A stretch of DNA of 64,000 nt from Mycolicibacterium sp. (GTDB lineage: Bacteria; Actinomycetota; Actinomycetes; Mycobacteriales; Mycobacteriaceae), in NCBI GenBank assembly GCA_020637165.1, contig JACJWN010000003.1:558001-622000 (forward strand), in the 5' to 3' direction. Under the pieces are notes generated by a model. That model had not been told where the DNA came from. It saw only the letters and a list, made by a program, of their open reading frames with translations, and searched no databases. Shown here piece after piece: positions 33,721 to 42,023 of the stretch; positions within the stretch are counted from its first letter, which is position 1; the number at the start of each line of letters is the position of its first letter. The position numbers were made by a program, and so were the translations under genes.

Positions 33721-34263
33721 GTGGCTGACAACAATCTGCAGGAGCGGTCGGGCGCATTGCGTCAGGCCGCTGCCGAGGAGTTGGCGACTCGCCTGAAGGG
33801 GCTGGCCGACGCGCTGGCCGAGTCCGGAGCACGCCCCAAACGGTTCTGGTACGGCAATGGACGCATAAAACGCCGCTCGCCGAGCGGCTTCCTCCTCGAT
33901 ACTTTCGGACCGCACCTGCTGCTGCCCGACGGACGTCTCTGGCATCACCACTCCCGGCGCAACCCCGAGGGAATCTATTTCGATGCCCGGGTCGACCACA
34001 CCCGCGCTGCGCATGGCCCGATTTCGCTGGGCGCCGAGCGTTTCGCCTTCCTCGGGGCCGTCGTGCACAAGTACAGCTTCGGATATCTCGACCACGACGA
34101 CGAACGCGAGGACGGCCGCGGCGCATCCGGTGCCGCCGCCGGCACGTTGTGCGCCATCTCCGGCAAGGCCAACTCGCCCCAGTACGTGGACGCCGACGCC
34201 GCCTTCACCGATATCGCGCGCACCCTTTCGGCCGAGTCGCCGGCACGCACCGCGAACGCCTGA
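33721..34263 (+). CDS. Unknown protein, paralogue 1 of a tandem pair
   Basis: A 180-residue protein without signal peptide. An N-terminal Ala/Leu-rich helix (coiled-coil-like, about 10-40) is followed by IKRRSPSGFLLDTFG, LLLPDGRLWHHHS, YFDARVDHT, RFAFLGAVVHKYSFGYL and LCAISGK, which are shared with the gene at 34443. I do not recognise the family. GTG at 33721 (preceded by TGGAG) is preferred; GTG 33718 in the same frame is an alternative. It is probably a cytoplasmic mycobacterial protein. Confidence 0.7.
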   Translation: MADNNLQERSGALRQAAAEELATRLKGLADALAESGARPKRFWYGNGRIKRRSPSGFLLDTFGPHLLLPDGRLWHHHSRRNPEGIYFDARVDHTRAAHGPISLGAERFAFLGAVVHKYSFGYLDHDDEREDGRGASGAAAGTLCAISGKANSPQYVDADAAFTDIARTLSAESPARTANA

Positions 34264-34442
34264 TACGGGCCTACCCGTCCGCGCACCTCGGCCCCGAACC
34301 GGCGCCGGGCCTGGTTCCGTCGCCGCCCAGCCTTACCGAGCCGTCCCCGGAAATCCGCCGTATCGTGACCCCGCAGGGCTACTCTGATTGCCGATATTCC
34401 CCAGCCAGGGAATTCCCACAAACCGATCCCGGGGGGGATGGG

Positions 34443-35024
34443 ATGAACGGCGAAGACATGCCTGCCAAGCACGCCAAACGCACCGAACTCGAGGACACCG
34501 CGACCGTCGCCGAAGCCGCTGCGGCGGCCGCCGACGACCTTGCCGATCGGCTGGAGGCGCTTGCCCGGCAACTCGCCAGCGAAGTGAAGCCAAGCCGGGT
34601 CCGGTACGGCAAAGGACACCTGGGCGGAGCGCTCAAGCGACGGTCGCCGGCTGGTTTCGTCATCGACGCCGGCAACGTGCAGATGCTGCTGCCCGACGGG
34701 CGGCTATGGAGTTACAACGGTAGCGACGCTGCGCGCTACCCGGCCGGCCGCTACTTCGACGTCCGGGCCGACCACGCGAATTTCGCACGTGGGCGCAGTT
34801 TCTTCGGCGGCCAGGGATTCATCTTTCTCGGCGCCGTGGTGGGCAACTACACCTTCGGACTCGCCGATCCCGCCGGTGGGTGTCCGCACCCGGGGGCCTT
34901 GTGTGCAATCAGCGGAGAGGGCAGATCGCTTCGGTACGTTGATCCCGACGAGGCCTTCATCGACATCGTCAAGGCCATCCTGGCCAGGGCCGACCAGGAA
35001 ACCGCTGAACGCGGTCGGGCATGA
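34443..35024 (+). CDS. Unknown protein, paralogue 2 of a tandem pair
   Basis: 193 residues. Shares with the preceding gene the N-terminal helix and the motifs LKRRSPAGFVID, MLLPDGRLW, YFDVRADHA, FIFLGAVVGNYTFGLA, LCAISGEG and YVDPDEAFIDIV, so the pair arose by tandem duplication. It starts MNGEDMPAKHAKRTELED with a G-rich site just upstream; the longer upstream frame is rejected because the paralogy begins here. No functional assignment is possible. Confidence 0.7.
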   Translation: MNGEDMPAKHAKRTELEDTATVAEAAAAAADDLADRLEALARQLASEVKPSRVRYGKGHLGGALKRRSPAGFVIDAGNVQMLLPDGRLWSYNGSDAARYPAGRYFDVRADHANFARGRSFFGGQGFIFLGAVVGNYTFGLADPAGGCPHPGALCAISGEGRSLRYVDPDEAFIDIVKAILARADQETAERGRA

Positions 35025-35126
35025 TGGAGCAGAGGCCCGACGACTTTCGGCCCTAGGCGGACGTCGGGACGGGGGTTTCGATGGTGACAACGCGCCGCGA
35101 CGAGCGGCGAAAGGAAGGACTCTTCG

Positions 35127-35441
35127 ATGAGCTCACGTGAGATGTCACGTCGGATCGGCCTGCTGCTGGGCGGGGCCGCGATTGTCGGCATGGCCGCCAC
35201 CAGCGCCGGCTGCAGCAAGGAGGAGGAGAAGCCGACCAAGACGCCGGAGCCCACCAAGAGTTCCGTCGCGCCCTCGCCGTCGGCCAGTTCGCCTGCACCG
35301 CCCCCCAGCGGCGCGCCGGTCTCCCCGACCGAGAAGGCTCCGACCCTCACGCCGGGAGGCCCCAACTCGTTCACGCCGTCGGTCCTCGCGCCGAAGGCGC
35401 CGACCGCGCTGCCCGGCAACGTCATCACCGGCGGCGGATAA
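35127..35441 (+). CDS. Small proline-rich lipoprotein
   Basis: A 104-residue protein with a signal sequence (IGLLLGGAAIVGMAATSAGC) and a lipobox Cys29 (TSAGC), followed by a Lys/Glu then Pro/Ser/Thr-rich extended segment. It would be lipid-anchored at the outer face of the membrane. GGAAGGA precedes the ATG. No catalytic domain. It follows the paralogue pair by 102 bp but has its own clear start region. Confidence 0.78.
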   Translation: MSSREMSRRIGLLLGGAAIVGMAATSAGCSKEEEKPTKTPEPTKSSVAPSPSASSPAPPPSGAPVSPTEKAPTLTPGGPNSFTPSVLAPKAPTALPGNVITGGG

Positions 35442-35487
35442 CTCGACAGGGCAGGCTGCCAGCCAGGGCCGGAAGCGGCGCGGGGCG

Positions 35488-35510
35488 CGTCACCGATCTA
35501 CTCGGTGACG
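35488..35510 (+). terminator. Terminator hairpin after the lipoprotein gene
   Basis: CGTCACCGA (35488-35496) and TCGGTGACG (35502-35510) form a perfect 9-bp stem with a 5-nt loop, followed by a short pyrimidine run (GGTCCTTTCC). It lies 46 bp after the lipoprotein stop. Confidence 0.6.
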
Positions 35511-35540
35511 GGTCCTTTCCATTACCGCGGCTACCGAGCC

Positions 35541-35584
35541 GACACGATCGACACGATCGACACGATCGACACGATCGACACGAC
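35541..35584. repeat. 9-bp tandem repeat (GACACGATC)
   Basis: Four exact copies of GACACGATC (35541-35576) followed by a partial fifth. The copy number may vary between strains. It lies in the gap between the lipoprotein and a convergent secreted-protein gene and overlaps no gene. Confidence 0.85.
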
Positions 35585-35721
35585 AAAGAAAATCCCCAAT
35601 TCGTAGCCCGTTTGGCTGACAATTGATCGGTCGGCCCGTCGAGCCAACCCCCCCGTGCCCGGCGGGCCGACCCTTGAATTCCCGAGACGGTGAATTCCCG
35701 CGACAGCTGGCCGCAGCGCAG

Positions 35722-36213
35722 TCAGTCCTTCACCCATAGGCAGTCGCCGGCGAGTTCGGCGTAGAACAGCCTCGGCAGCATCAGCACCGACAGCGGCTCT
35801 CCCGGCTCCCCCTCGGAAACCACCGGCTGGGCCAGGACGCCCGCCTCAACGACCGTGGTCTGGGTGACACTGCACACCGTTTCCGGGTCCAGCGGGGTGG
35901 CCGTCCACTGCCCGGAGGACAGGTTCGGATTACGCATACCCTGACCGTGCAGGGTGATGGCGGGCCCGTAGCTCAGCCAGACGTCATTCGGCTCGAACGG
36001 GGTCTGCACCGCCACCCAGGAGAATGCCGAGCCGAACTGCTCCTGGCAGCGAACGTAGGTCTGCTCGTCGGGCAACAGCGTCATGGCGTCCACCTGGTCG
36101 GCCGGACATGCCGAACCCACCTCGGGCGGCGCCGGCTCGGCGTGGGCCACCGCCGGAGCCAGGACCATTGCGCCAACGGCCATGGCGCAACCGGCCAGGC
36201 GGTACCGCGTCAT
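35722..36213 (-). CDS. Secreted protein of unknown function
   Basis: A 163-residue exported protein. The signal peptide is MTRYRLAGCAMAVGAMVLAP with cleavage near AHAEP. The mature part contains several cysteines (CPAD, RCQEQFG, VCSV, DCLWV) that probably form disulfides and an all-beta-like sequence including WLSYGPAITLHGQGM. The ATG at 36213 has GGGAGG 6 nt upstream, selecting it over a long upstream extension. Family not recognised; it would act outside the inner membrane. Confidence 0.75.
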   Translation of the reverse strand: MTRYRLAGCAMAVGAMVLAPAVAHAEPAPPEVGSACPADQVDAMTLLPDEQTYVRCQEQFGSAFSWVAVQTPFEPNDVWLSYGPAITLHGQGMRNPNLSSGQWTATPLDPETVCSVTQTTVVEAGVLAQPVVSEGEPGEPLSVLMLPRLFYAELAGDCLWVKD

Positions 36214-36311
36214 GTTTGCCTCCCGATCCATTCCGGCCTGATCCCGTTTCGACGCTATAGCGCCGTCATCAAGGATGTCGTCACCGGGTGCCGGAATGTT
36301 GCAGACCCCGT

Positions 36312-37145
36312 TCAGCCGACGATCGGCAGGCGCCGGCGCCGTGCCAACCGGTCCAACTCGGACTGCATGAGACGGCGCACCCGGCCGTCCACCTTCTCGG
36401 CGTCCGGCTCGTTTCCCCACTGCCCAACCACGTCTATCGGCTCGAGCACCTGACACCGGATCTTCGAGGGCAGCGGCATGTTGACCGGAATCAGCACGCT
36501 CAGCCCGAACGGGAAACCGAACGACACCGGCAGGATGTCGGTGCGCAGCAGACGCCGTTCCAGCTTGTCCAGACGAAGCGCCCGCGCCAGCCAGGTGCCC
36601 CGACTCAGATACAGCTGAGTTTCCTGCCCGCCGATCGACACCACCGGTACGATCGGCGCCCCAGCCTGCGCCGCACTGGTGACGTAGCCGGTGTGCCCGG
36701 CGAAGTCGATAGTGTTCTCCACCAGCGTCGGCCGGTAGACCTCCATGTCCCCGCCTGGAAAGACCAGCACCGCGGTCTCGGTGGCCAGTGCGGCGGCCGC
36801 GTTGGCCGGACTCGCCCGGATGATCCCCAGATGCGGCAGGAAGCCCGCGGCCGGGCCGTGGAACAGCGAGTCGTGGCCCAGCACGTACAGCGGCTTCTCG
36901 TAGCCGAACCGCTCGTAGTAGTCCACCGCGAAGATCGCGAAATCGGGGGTGGTCGTCCCGCCCGAGTGGTTTCCCACCAGCAGGCAGCGGCCGCGCGGGA
37001 TCCGCTCCAGCCCGCGCACCTCAGAGCGGTGGTACACCTTGACGATCGGCCGCAGCAGATTGACGACGTGCCGGGTCAGGTCACGATCCCACCGGCCGAC
37101 CTGCGCCGGGCCGGCCGCCTCGTCATCGGCCTCGTCGTGATTCAT
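36312..37145 (-). CDS. PlsC-like lysophospholipid/diacylglycerol acyltransferase-family protein
   Basis: A 277-residue LPLAT-superfamily protein. The acceptor region is LVGNHSGGTTTPDF, a variant of the usual HX4D motif closer to the MGAT-like subgroup, and the phosphate-binding region is VFPGGDMEVYRP (FPEG-like). IVPVVSIGGQE and the C-terminal basic stretch are usual. It probably acylates a glycerolipid at the membrane; substrate unknown. It is 54 nt downstream of an acyl-CoA ligase gene on the same strand, which could provide its acyl donor. Confidence 0.82.
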   Translation of the reverse strand: MNHDEADDEAAGPAQVGRWDRDLTRHVVNLLRPIVKVYHRSEVRGLERIPRGRCLLVGNHSGGTTTPDFAIFAVDYYERFGYEKPLYVLGHDSLFHGPAAGFLPHLGIIRASPANAAAALATETAVLVFPGGDMEVYRPTLVENTIDFAGHTGYVTSAAQAGAPIVPVVSIGGQETQLYLSRGTWLARALRLDKLERRLLRTDILPVSFGFPFGLSVLIPVNMPLPSKIRCQVLEPIDVVGQWGNEPDAEKVDGRVRRLMQSELDRLARRRRLPIVG

Positions 37146-37199
37146 GGTCTGCGTTATTTCACTGCCTGGCCACTCACTTCACGACGTTACGCCCGTGGC

Positions 37200-39038
37200 C
37201 TAGCCGTAGAGGTGGTCGATCTTGTCGTGGAAGTTGTTCACGACCACCTTGCGCTTGAGCTTCAGGCTCGGGGTCAGGTCGCCGGCCTCCACGGTGAGCT
37301 CCCGGTCGATGATGGCGAACCGCTTGACCTGCTCCCACCGGTTGAGTTGCTTGTTGAGTTCCTCCACGTAGCCGGCGACGGCTTCCCGGGTCTTCTCGTC
37401 GCGGGCGATCTCGCTGAAGGACTTATCGCCCAAGCCATTGTCGACGGCCCAGTCGCGGATCGCCTCGCCGTCCAGGCTGACCAGCGCCACGCAGTACGGC
37501 TTGCCCTCGCCGTAGACGATGATCTCGCTGGCGAATGGGCAGATGCCCTTGAAGTGGGACGAAATCGCCGACGGTGCGACGTACTTGCCCTGGGAGGTCT
37601 TGAACATGTCTTTCTTGCGGTCAGTGATCCGCAGGAAGCCGTCGGCGTCGATTTCGCCGATATCACCGGTGTGGAACCAGCCGTCGGGTTCGATCGCCTC
37701 GGCGGTGGCCTCCGGCATGTCGTGGTAGCCGTTCATGATGCCGGGCCCCTTGAGCAGGATCTCCCCGTCGGCGGCGATCTTGACGTCGGTCTGCGGGAAT
37801 GTCCAGCCCACGGTGCCGAAGCGGTAGGCCTGCGGGCGGTTCAGCGACGACGCCGCAGACGTCTCGGTGAGCCCGTAGCCCTCCAGGACGACAACCCCGA
37901 TCGCGTCGAACCACTGGGCGATATCGCGATCCAGCGCCGCCGACCCGGAGATGAAGAACCGCAGCCGCCCGCCGAAGCGGTCCCGGATCTTGCTGAGCAC
38001 GAGTTTGTCGGCCAGCTTGTACTGCGCGGCGACCAGCGCCGACGGGCGATCACCGACCTGCCTGGCCCGGGATACCTGCAAACCGACACCGATCGCCCAG
38101 TCGAACAGCGCCTTCTTGACCCCGCCCTCCCTGACCATCATCTCGTTGATCCGGCTGTGCACCTTCTCGAAAATGCGGGGCACGGCGCCCATGATCGTGG
38201 GCTTGATGATCGCAAGGTTCTCCACGATCTTGTCCACCCGCCCGTCGATGACGGTGGGGAACCCGATCGCCAGCGGCAGCGCCAGCATGACCTTGCCGAA
38301 CGCGTGGGACAGCGGCAGCCAGAGGTAGTTCAGATCCTTCTCGCTGAGCACACCCAGCGCGTCGAGGGCCGCGGCGGTATAGGTCCACGACTGCTGCAGG
38401 AGCCGTACGCCCTTGGGCTTGCCGGTGGTTCCCGAGGTGTAGATCAGCGTTGCCAGCTGGTCGGGCCGGATCGCGTCGATGCGGTCGGTGACCGCCGCCG
38501 GCGAGTCGGCCAGCAACTGTTTGCCGAGTTGCTCCAACTCTTCGAGGCTGATCACCCAGTCCCCGTCACCGGACCCCTCGATGAGCACTACCTTCTCCAC
38601 CGCCGGGATCTCCGCGCGTCGCTCCAGCAACTTGTCGAGCTGCGTCGGGTCCTCGGCGATGACGATGCGGCTGCCCGAGTTGGCCACGATGTAGGCGACG
38701 TCCTCGGCGTTGGTGGTGGGGTACACCGTGGTGGTGGCCGCCCCGGCGGCCAGGATGGCGAAGTCGACGACGACCCATTCGTATCGTGTGCCCGACGCCA
38801 GCGCGACCCGGTCCTCGGGGTTGATGCCCAGCGCGATGAGGCCCGCGGCGATGAGTTCCACTCGGTCACCGACCTGCCGCCAGTTGACGCTGGCCCAGCC
38901 GCCGCCGTCCGGGTAGCGGAACGCCTCGGCGGTCGGGGTGGCGGCGACGCGGTCGAGGAACATCCGGGGCACCGACGGTGCCCGGTTCTCGATCTTGCTG
39001 GTGTCGAGCCGCTCTTGGGATTTCTGCAGGCCTGCCAT
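37200..39038 (-). CDS. fadD15: Long-chain fatty-acid-CoA ligase (FadD15-like)
   Basis: A 612-residue ANL-superfamily ligase that activates fatty acids with ATP and CoA. The P-loop-like motif TLIYTSGTTGKPKGVRL, the A5 motif VVLEGYGLTETSAAS, GWFHTGDIGEIDADGFLRI and the linker/C-domain DRKKDMFKTSQGKYVAP are all intact. It resembles FadD15 of M. tuberculosis (Rv2187) in length and sequence. It probably supplies acyl-CoA to the downstream acyltransferase; no membrane segment is visible. Confidence 0.92.
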   Translation of the reverse strand: MAGLQKSQERLDTSKIENRAPSVPRMFLDRVAATPTAEAFRYPDGGGWASVNWRQVGDRVELIAAGLIALGINPEDRVALASGTRYEWVVVDFAILAAGAATTTVYPTTNAEDVAYIVANSGSRIVIAEDPTQLDKLLERRAEIPAVEKVVLIEGSGDGDWVISLEELEQLGKQLLADSPAAVTDRIDAIRPDQLATLIYTSGTTGKPKGVRLLQQSWTYTAAALDALGVLSEKDLNYLWLPLSHAFGKVMLALPLAIGFPTVIDGRVDKIVENLAIIKPTIMGAVPRIFEKVHSRINEMMVREGGVKKALFDWAIGVGLQVSRARQVGDRPSALVAAQYKLADKLVLSKIRDRFGGRLRFFISGSAALDRDIAQWFDAIGVVVLEGYGLTETSAASSLNRPQAYRFGTVGWTFPQTDVKIAADGEILLKGPGIMNGYHDMPEATAEAIEPDGWFHTGDIGEIDADGFLRITDRKKDMFKTSQGKYVAPSAISSHFKGICPFASEIIVYGEGKPYCVALVSLDGEAIRDWAVDNGLGDKSFSEIARDEKTREAVAGYVEELNKQLNRWEQVKRFAIIDRELTVEAGDLTPSLKLKRKVVVNNFHDKIDHLYG

Positions 39039-39124
39039 AGCCCGAGTCTATGAAACGCCGACCTGGGCGACGAAAGGGGTGGCCAAAGACACCCCGCAGG
39101 CCCCGGGCTATACCGGCCCCCAGG

Positions 39125-39391
39125 TCAGGGCAGCGGCGGGGGTGGCACGCCGGGGGCTGCGACGCAGGAGTTGGACACCCGGTCCAGCAACATTCCCCAC
39201 GGGCAGCCCGTCACGCACTGGAAGCCAGGGGTCGCGGTGTCCTCCACCTGGCCCGGGGGGCAACTCTGCACGGGAGGCGGCGGCGCTGCGGGAATGCCAG
39301 GGACGACCGCGCCGACACTGAGTGCCGCGGCCGCAGATGCCAGCGCCAGCCGGTGGCTGGCGTTACCCCGCACGCCCCTGTCAGCACTCAT
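39125..39391 (-). CDS. Small cysteine- and proline-rich secreted protein
   Basis: An 88-residue protein starting MSADRGVRGNASHRLALASA, with a hydrophobic signal segment (LALASAAAALSVGAVVPG) and a short mature part holding four cysteines (SCPPG, QCVTGC, SCVAAP) and a Pro-rich C-terminus (GVPPPPLP). It is likely exported and disulfide-bonded. No family recognised; it stands between divergent/convergent neighbours. Confidence 0.65.
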   Translation of the reverse strand: MSADRGVRGNASHRLALASAAAALSVGAVVPGIPAAPPPPVQSCPPGQVEDTATPGFQCVTGCPWGMLLDRVSNSCVAAPGVPPPPLP

Positions 39392-39586
39392 TGCCACCTC
39401 CACTCCGCCTTCGGTACACGCCAGCCTAATGTTTGCTCGGACAACTTTCGGTCAGCCGCTGCGGCGTGTTCGGGCCGCCCGCCGGGATTCCCCTGAACTG
39501 GCACAATGTCGGACGACAGCTGTTGGACCACAGCGAGGGCCGGATGGCGCAGGATCGCGTCGGACTACCAACGGTGGGGGGAGCCT

Positions 39587-40387
39587 GTGACGCGGAATCG
39601 AACGCACCGTCGGCATATCGCGGCACTCCTTGCAGCTGTAGCGCTCGTCGCTGCACCTGCGGTGGTAGCACCGGACCCGCCGGCCCGGGCCGAGCCCACC
39701 GATCTCGGCTGCCGCCAGTCGATGGGAGTCCTGGCCGACCTGCGCGCCGGCCTGAGCTTTCCGCCCTACTTCTCCCACGAGAATCCGGTCAAGCGGGGCG
39801 GCGAATTCGACCCGAACAAGTACTTCGAAGCGTTTCCCGCCCTGTCGATGCGCAGCGGCTACACCCTGGACTGGGTCTACCGCCAGGACGGCATCGGCGG
39901 GTATCCGATTCTCTACGCCAGACCGATCAGCCAGCGACCGTACGCCGACGAGAAGGACTACCGGGCCGCCGGGGAGCATCCCAACTACCTGCAGTTCGTC
40001 GAGGTGCAGGACAGCCCTCGCGGCTTCTTCGAATACGCCGTCCTGGCCATGACGGCCAATCAGTTTTACCAGGACTGGCATGCGCGCTACAACGATTGGC
40101 AGGTCGTTTGCGACGGCCCGGGCATCGAAGCGGTCATCGACGCACTGACCACCGGGAACCCGCCGGCGCGGCCGATGACCGCCGCCCAACAGCTGGCTGC
40201 CCGGGCGATCGCCGATCCCGCGCCCACCGTCACCCTCGATGACCGGACCGCGACGGTGTCCATGCTGGTCTTCACCAAGTGGGGTGGCTTCTACCGCCGC
40301 ACTCTCACTATCGACCGGACCAGCCATTCGATCCTCGACGAGCAGGACCGCCCGCTGGTCGACTACGACTGCGGAATCGCGTTCTAG
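39587..40387 (+). CDS. Secreted protein of unknown function (266 aa)
   Basis: An exported protein: VTRNRTHRRHIAALLAAVAL at the N-terminus is a basic region plus hydrophobic core, with cleavage near ARAEP. The mature region includes FPPYFSHENPVKRGGEFD, YPILYARPISQRPY and TVSMLVFTKWGGFYRRTLTID. The GTG at 39587 (after a G-rich site) is preferred over an ATG 81 nt upstream because it gives a normal signal peptide. It is 7 nt upstream of the GNAT gene. Function not recognised. Confidence 0.75.
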   Translation: MTRNRTHRRHIAALLAAVALVAAPAVVAPDPPARAEPTDLGCRQSMGVLADLRAGLSFPPYFSHENPVKRGGEFDPNKYFEAFPALSMRSGYTLDWVYRQDGIGGYPILYARPISQRPYADEKDYRAAGEHPNYLQFVEVQDSPRGFFEYAVLAMTANQFYQDWHARYNDWQVVCDGPGIEAVIDALTTGNPPARPMTAAQQLAARAIADPAPTVTLDDRTATVSMLVFTKWGGFYRRTLTIDRTSHSILDEQDRPLVDYDCGIAF

Positions 40388-40394
40388 GGGCCCG

Positions 40395-40976
40395 GTGACC
40401 GAGGACAGTGCAGACGAGGCGGCGGTGCGGGTCACCGTTGCGGACGGCGGCGCCGCCGAGGATCTGGCGGCCGTGGCCGCGGCGACCTTCCCGCTGGCCT
40501 GCCCACCGTCGGCCGCGCCGCAGAACATCGCCGACTTCATCGCGGCCCACCTGTCCGCTCGCCGCTTCTCCGACTATCTCGCCGACCCCCACCGCGTGGT
40601 GCTGACCGCGACCGCCTCGGGACGCATCATCGGCTACGCCATGCTGGTCCGCGGGATCGGCGCGGACCCTGACGTCGCCGCCGCGGTCTCACCCCCCGAT
40701 GCTGTGGAACTGTCGAAGATGTACGTCCTGCCGAGCCACCACGGCACGGGCGCGGCGGACGCGCTGATCCAGGCCGGGATCACCTGGGCGAGTCGGCGCG
40801 GGGCTCCGGCGGTGTGGCTGGGCGTGAACCGGAACAACGAACGGGCGCAACGCTTTTACCGCAAGCACGGCTTCGAGGTGACCGGCGCCCGGAACTTCCG
40901 GCTGGGCTCGGCGATGGAGAGCGACTTCGTCATGGTGCGCCGTGACCGTCGCCCAGAGCCGCACCGTCCTCGGTGA
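40395..40976 (+). CDS. GNAT-family N-acetyltransferase
   Basis: A 193-residue acetyltransferase of the Rv2669 type. The acetyl-CoA core is ELSKMYVLPSHHGTGAADALI (V/I-x-x-x-x-G-x-G/A region) followed by APAVWLGVNRNNERAQRFY and KHGFEVTGARNF. Substrate unknown. The GTG at 40395 follows the upstream secreted-protein stop by 7 nt. Its end overlaps the convergent zapE gene by 47 bp. Confidence 0.85.
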   Translation: MTEDSADEAAVRVTVADGGAAEDLAAVAAATFPLACPPSAAPQNIADFIAAHLSARRFSDYLADPHRVVLTATASGRIIGYAMLVRGIGADPDVAAAVSPPDAVELSKMYVLPSHHGTGAADALIQAGITWASRRGAPAVWLGVNRNNERAQRFYRKHGFEVTGARNFRLGSAMESDFVMVRRDRRPEPHRPR

Positions 40977-41973
40977 GCGCCAGCAGACGCGACATCGCCC
41001 GCAGGTACTTCTTGCGGTAGCCGCCGTCGAGCATCTCCGCGGAGAAAATGGTGTCGAGTTTGGCCCCCGACGAAACGACCGGGATACCGGCGTCGTACAG
41101 CCGGTCGGTCAGTGAAACCAGCCGCAGCGCGACACTCTGGTCCTCCAACGGGTGCACCCCGGTGATGTACACCGCCGAGACCCCCTCGATCAGCGCAAGG
41201 TAGCGGGAGGGGTGCATGGTGGCCAGATGGGCGCACAGCGCGTCGAAGTCGTCGAGGGTGGCCCCCGGAACCCGCTCAGCGCGGGCCCGGACCTCGTCGT
41301 CGGACAGCGGCTGCGGCGCCGGCGGCAGCCCACGGTGGCGGTAGTCGGGCCCCTCTATCCGCACGGTGGTGAAAATGGATGCCAGCGTGTTGATCTCGCG
41401 TAGGAAGTCCTGGGCGGCGAACCGGCCCTCCCCCAGTTGCTCGGGCAGGGTGTTCGAGGTGGCGGCGATCGAGACGCCACGTTCGACCAGCTGGGAGAGC
41501 ATCCGGGAGATCAGCGTGGTGTTGCCGGGGTCGTCGAGTTCGAATTCGTCGATGCACACCACGGTGTACTCGCCGAGCAGGTCGATGCACTCGACGAAAC
41601 CGAAGACGCCGGCCAGCTGGGTCAGCTCGCCGAACGTGGCGAAGGCCTTGGGGTGCTGGGCCGACTCGGGCAGGCGCCGGTAGGCCGAGGCGAGCAGGTG
41701 GGTCTTGCCCACCCCGAACCCGCCGTCGAGGTAGAGCCCGACACCGGGCAGCGGCTCGCGTTTTCCGAACAGCTTCTTGCGGCCCGCGCGACGGCGCACC
41801 GCCTCGTCGCAGAAACCCAGACACGAACTGACGGCCGCGGCCTGGGTTGGTTCGGCGGGATCGGGCCGGTAGGTGTCGAAACTGACCCCGGAGAACGTCG
41901 GTGGCGGCACCAATTGGGCGATCAGCCGCTGCGGGGACACCGCGGGGTTGCGGTCCACCAGATGCCCGACCAT
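40930..41973 (-). CDS. zapE: ZapE/AFG1-like ATPase
   Basis: A 347-residue AFG1/ZapE-type P-loop ATPase, linked in other bacteria to cell division under stress and in mitochondria to protein quality control. Walker A is YLDGGFGVGKTHLLAS, Walker B VVCIDEFELDDPGNT, then SIAATSNTLPEQLGEG (sensor-1). The ATG at 41973 (MVGHLVDRNPAVSPQRL) is chosen over an upstream in-frame start. It is divergent from the ribD-like gene with a 50-bp shared promoter region. Confidence 0.9.
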   Translation of the reverse strand: MVGHLVDRNPAVSPQRLIAQLVPPPTFSGVSFDTYRPDPAEPTQAAAVSSCLGFCDEAVRRRAGRKKLFGKREPLPGVGLYLDGGFGVGKTHLLASAYRRLPESAQHPKAFATFGELTQLAGVFGFVECIDLLGEYTVVCIDEFELDDPGNTTLISRMLSQLVERGVSIAATSNTLPEQLGEGRFAAQDFLREINTLASIFTTVRIEGPDYRHRGLPPAPQPLSDDEVRARAERVPGATLDDFDALCAHLATMHPSRYLALIEGVSAVYITGVHPLEDQSVALRLVSLTDRLYDAGIPVVSSGAKLDTIFSAEMLDGGYRKKYLRAMSRLLALTEDGAALGDGHGAP

Positions 41974-42023
41974 GGCAGGCACTGTATCGACGGGCGGTGG
42001 CACTCCGTGCTGCAATCGTTGGC

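Noticed and set aside
35455-35500. G/C-rich stretch resembling an SRP RNA (4.5S) loop
   Set aside because: The invariant GGAAG-GCAGCC loop order is not present, and the mycobacterial ffs gene is expected elsewhere.
35541-35584. Possible CRISPR repeat
   Set aside because: Unit is only 9 bp, there are no spacers and no cas genes.
35425-35622. Minus-strand frame rich in SCR repeats
   Set aside because: It is only the translation of the 9-bp tandem array and has no start signal.
36288-39053. Long plus-strand open frame (921 residues) across the acyltransferase and FadD15 genes
   Set aside because: Antisense shadow of conserved genes with intact motifs; no domain visible.
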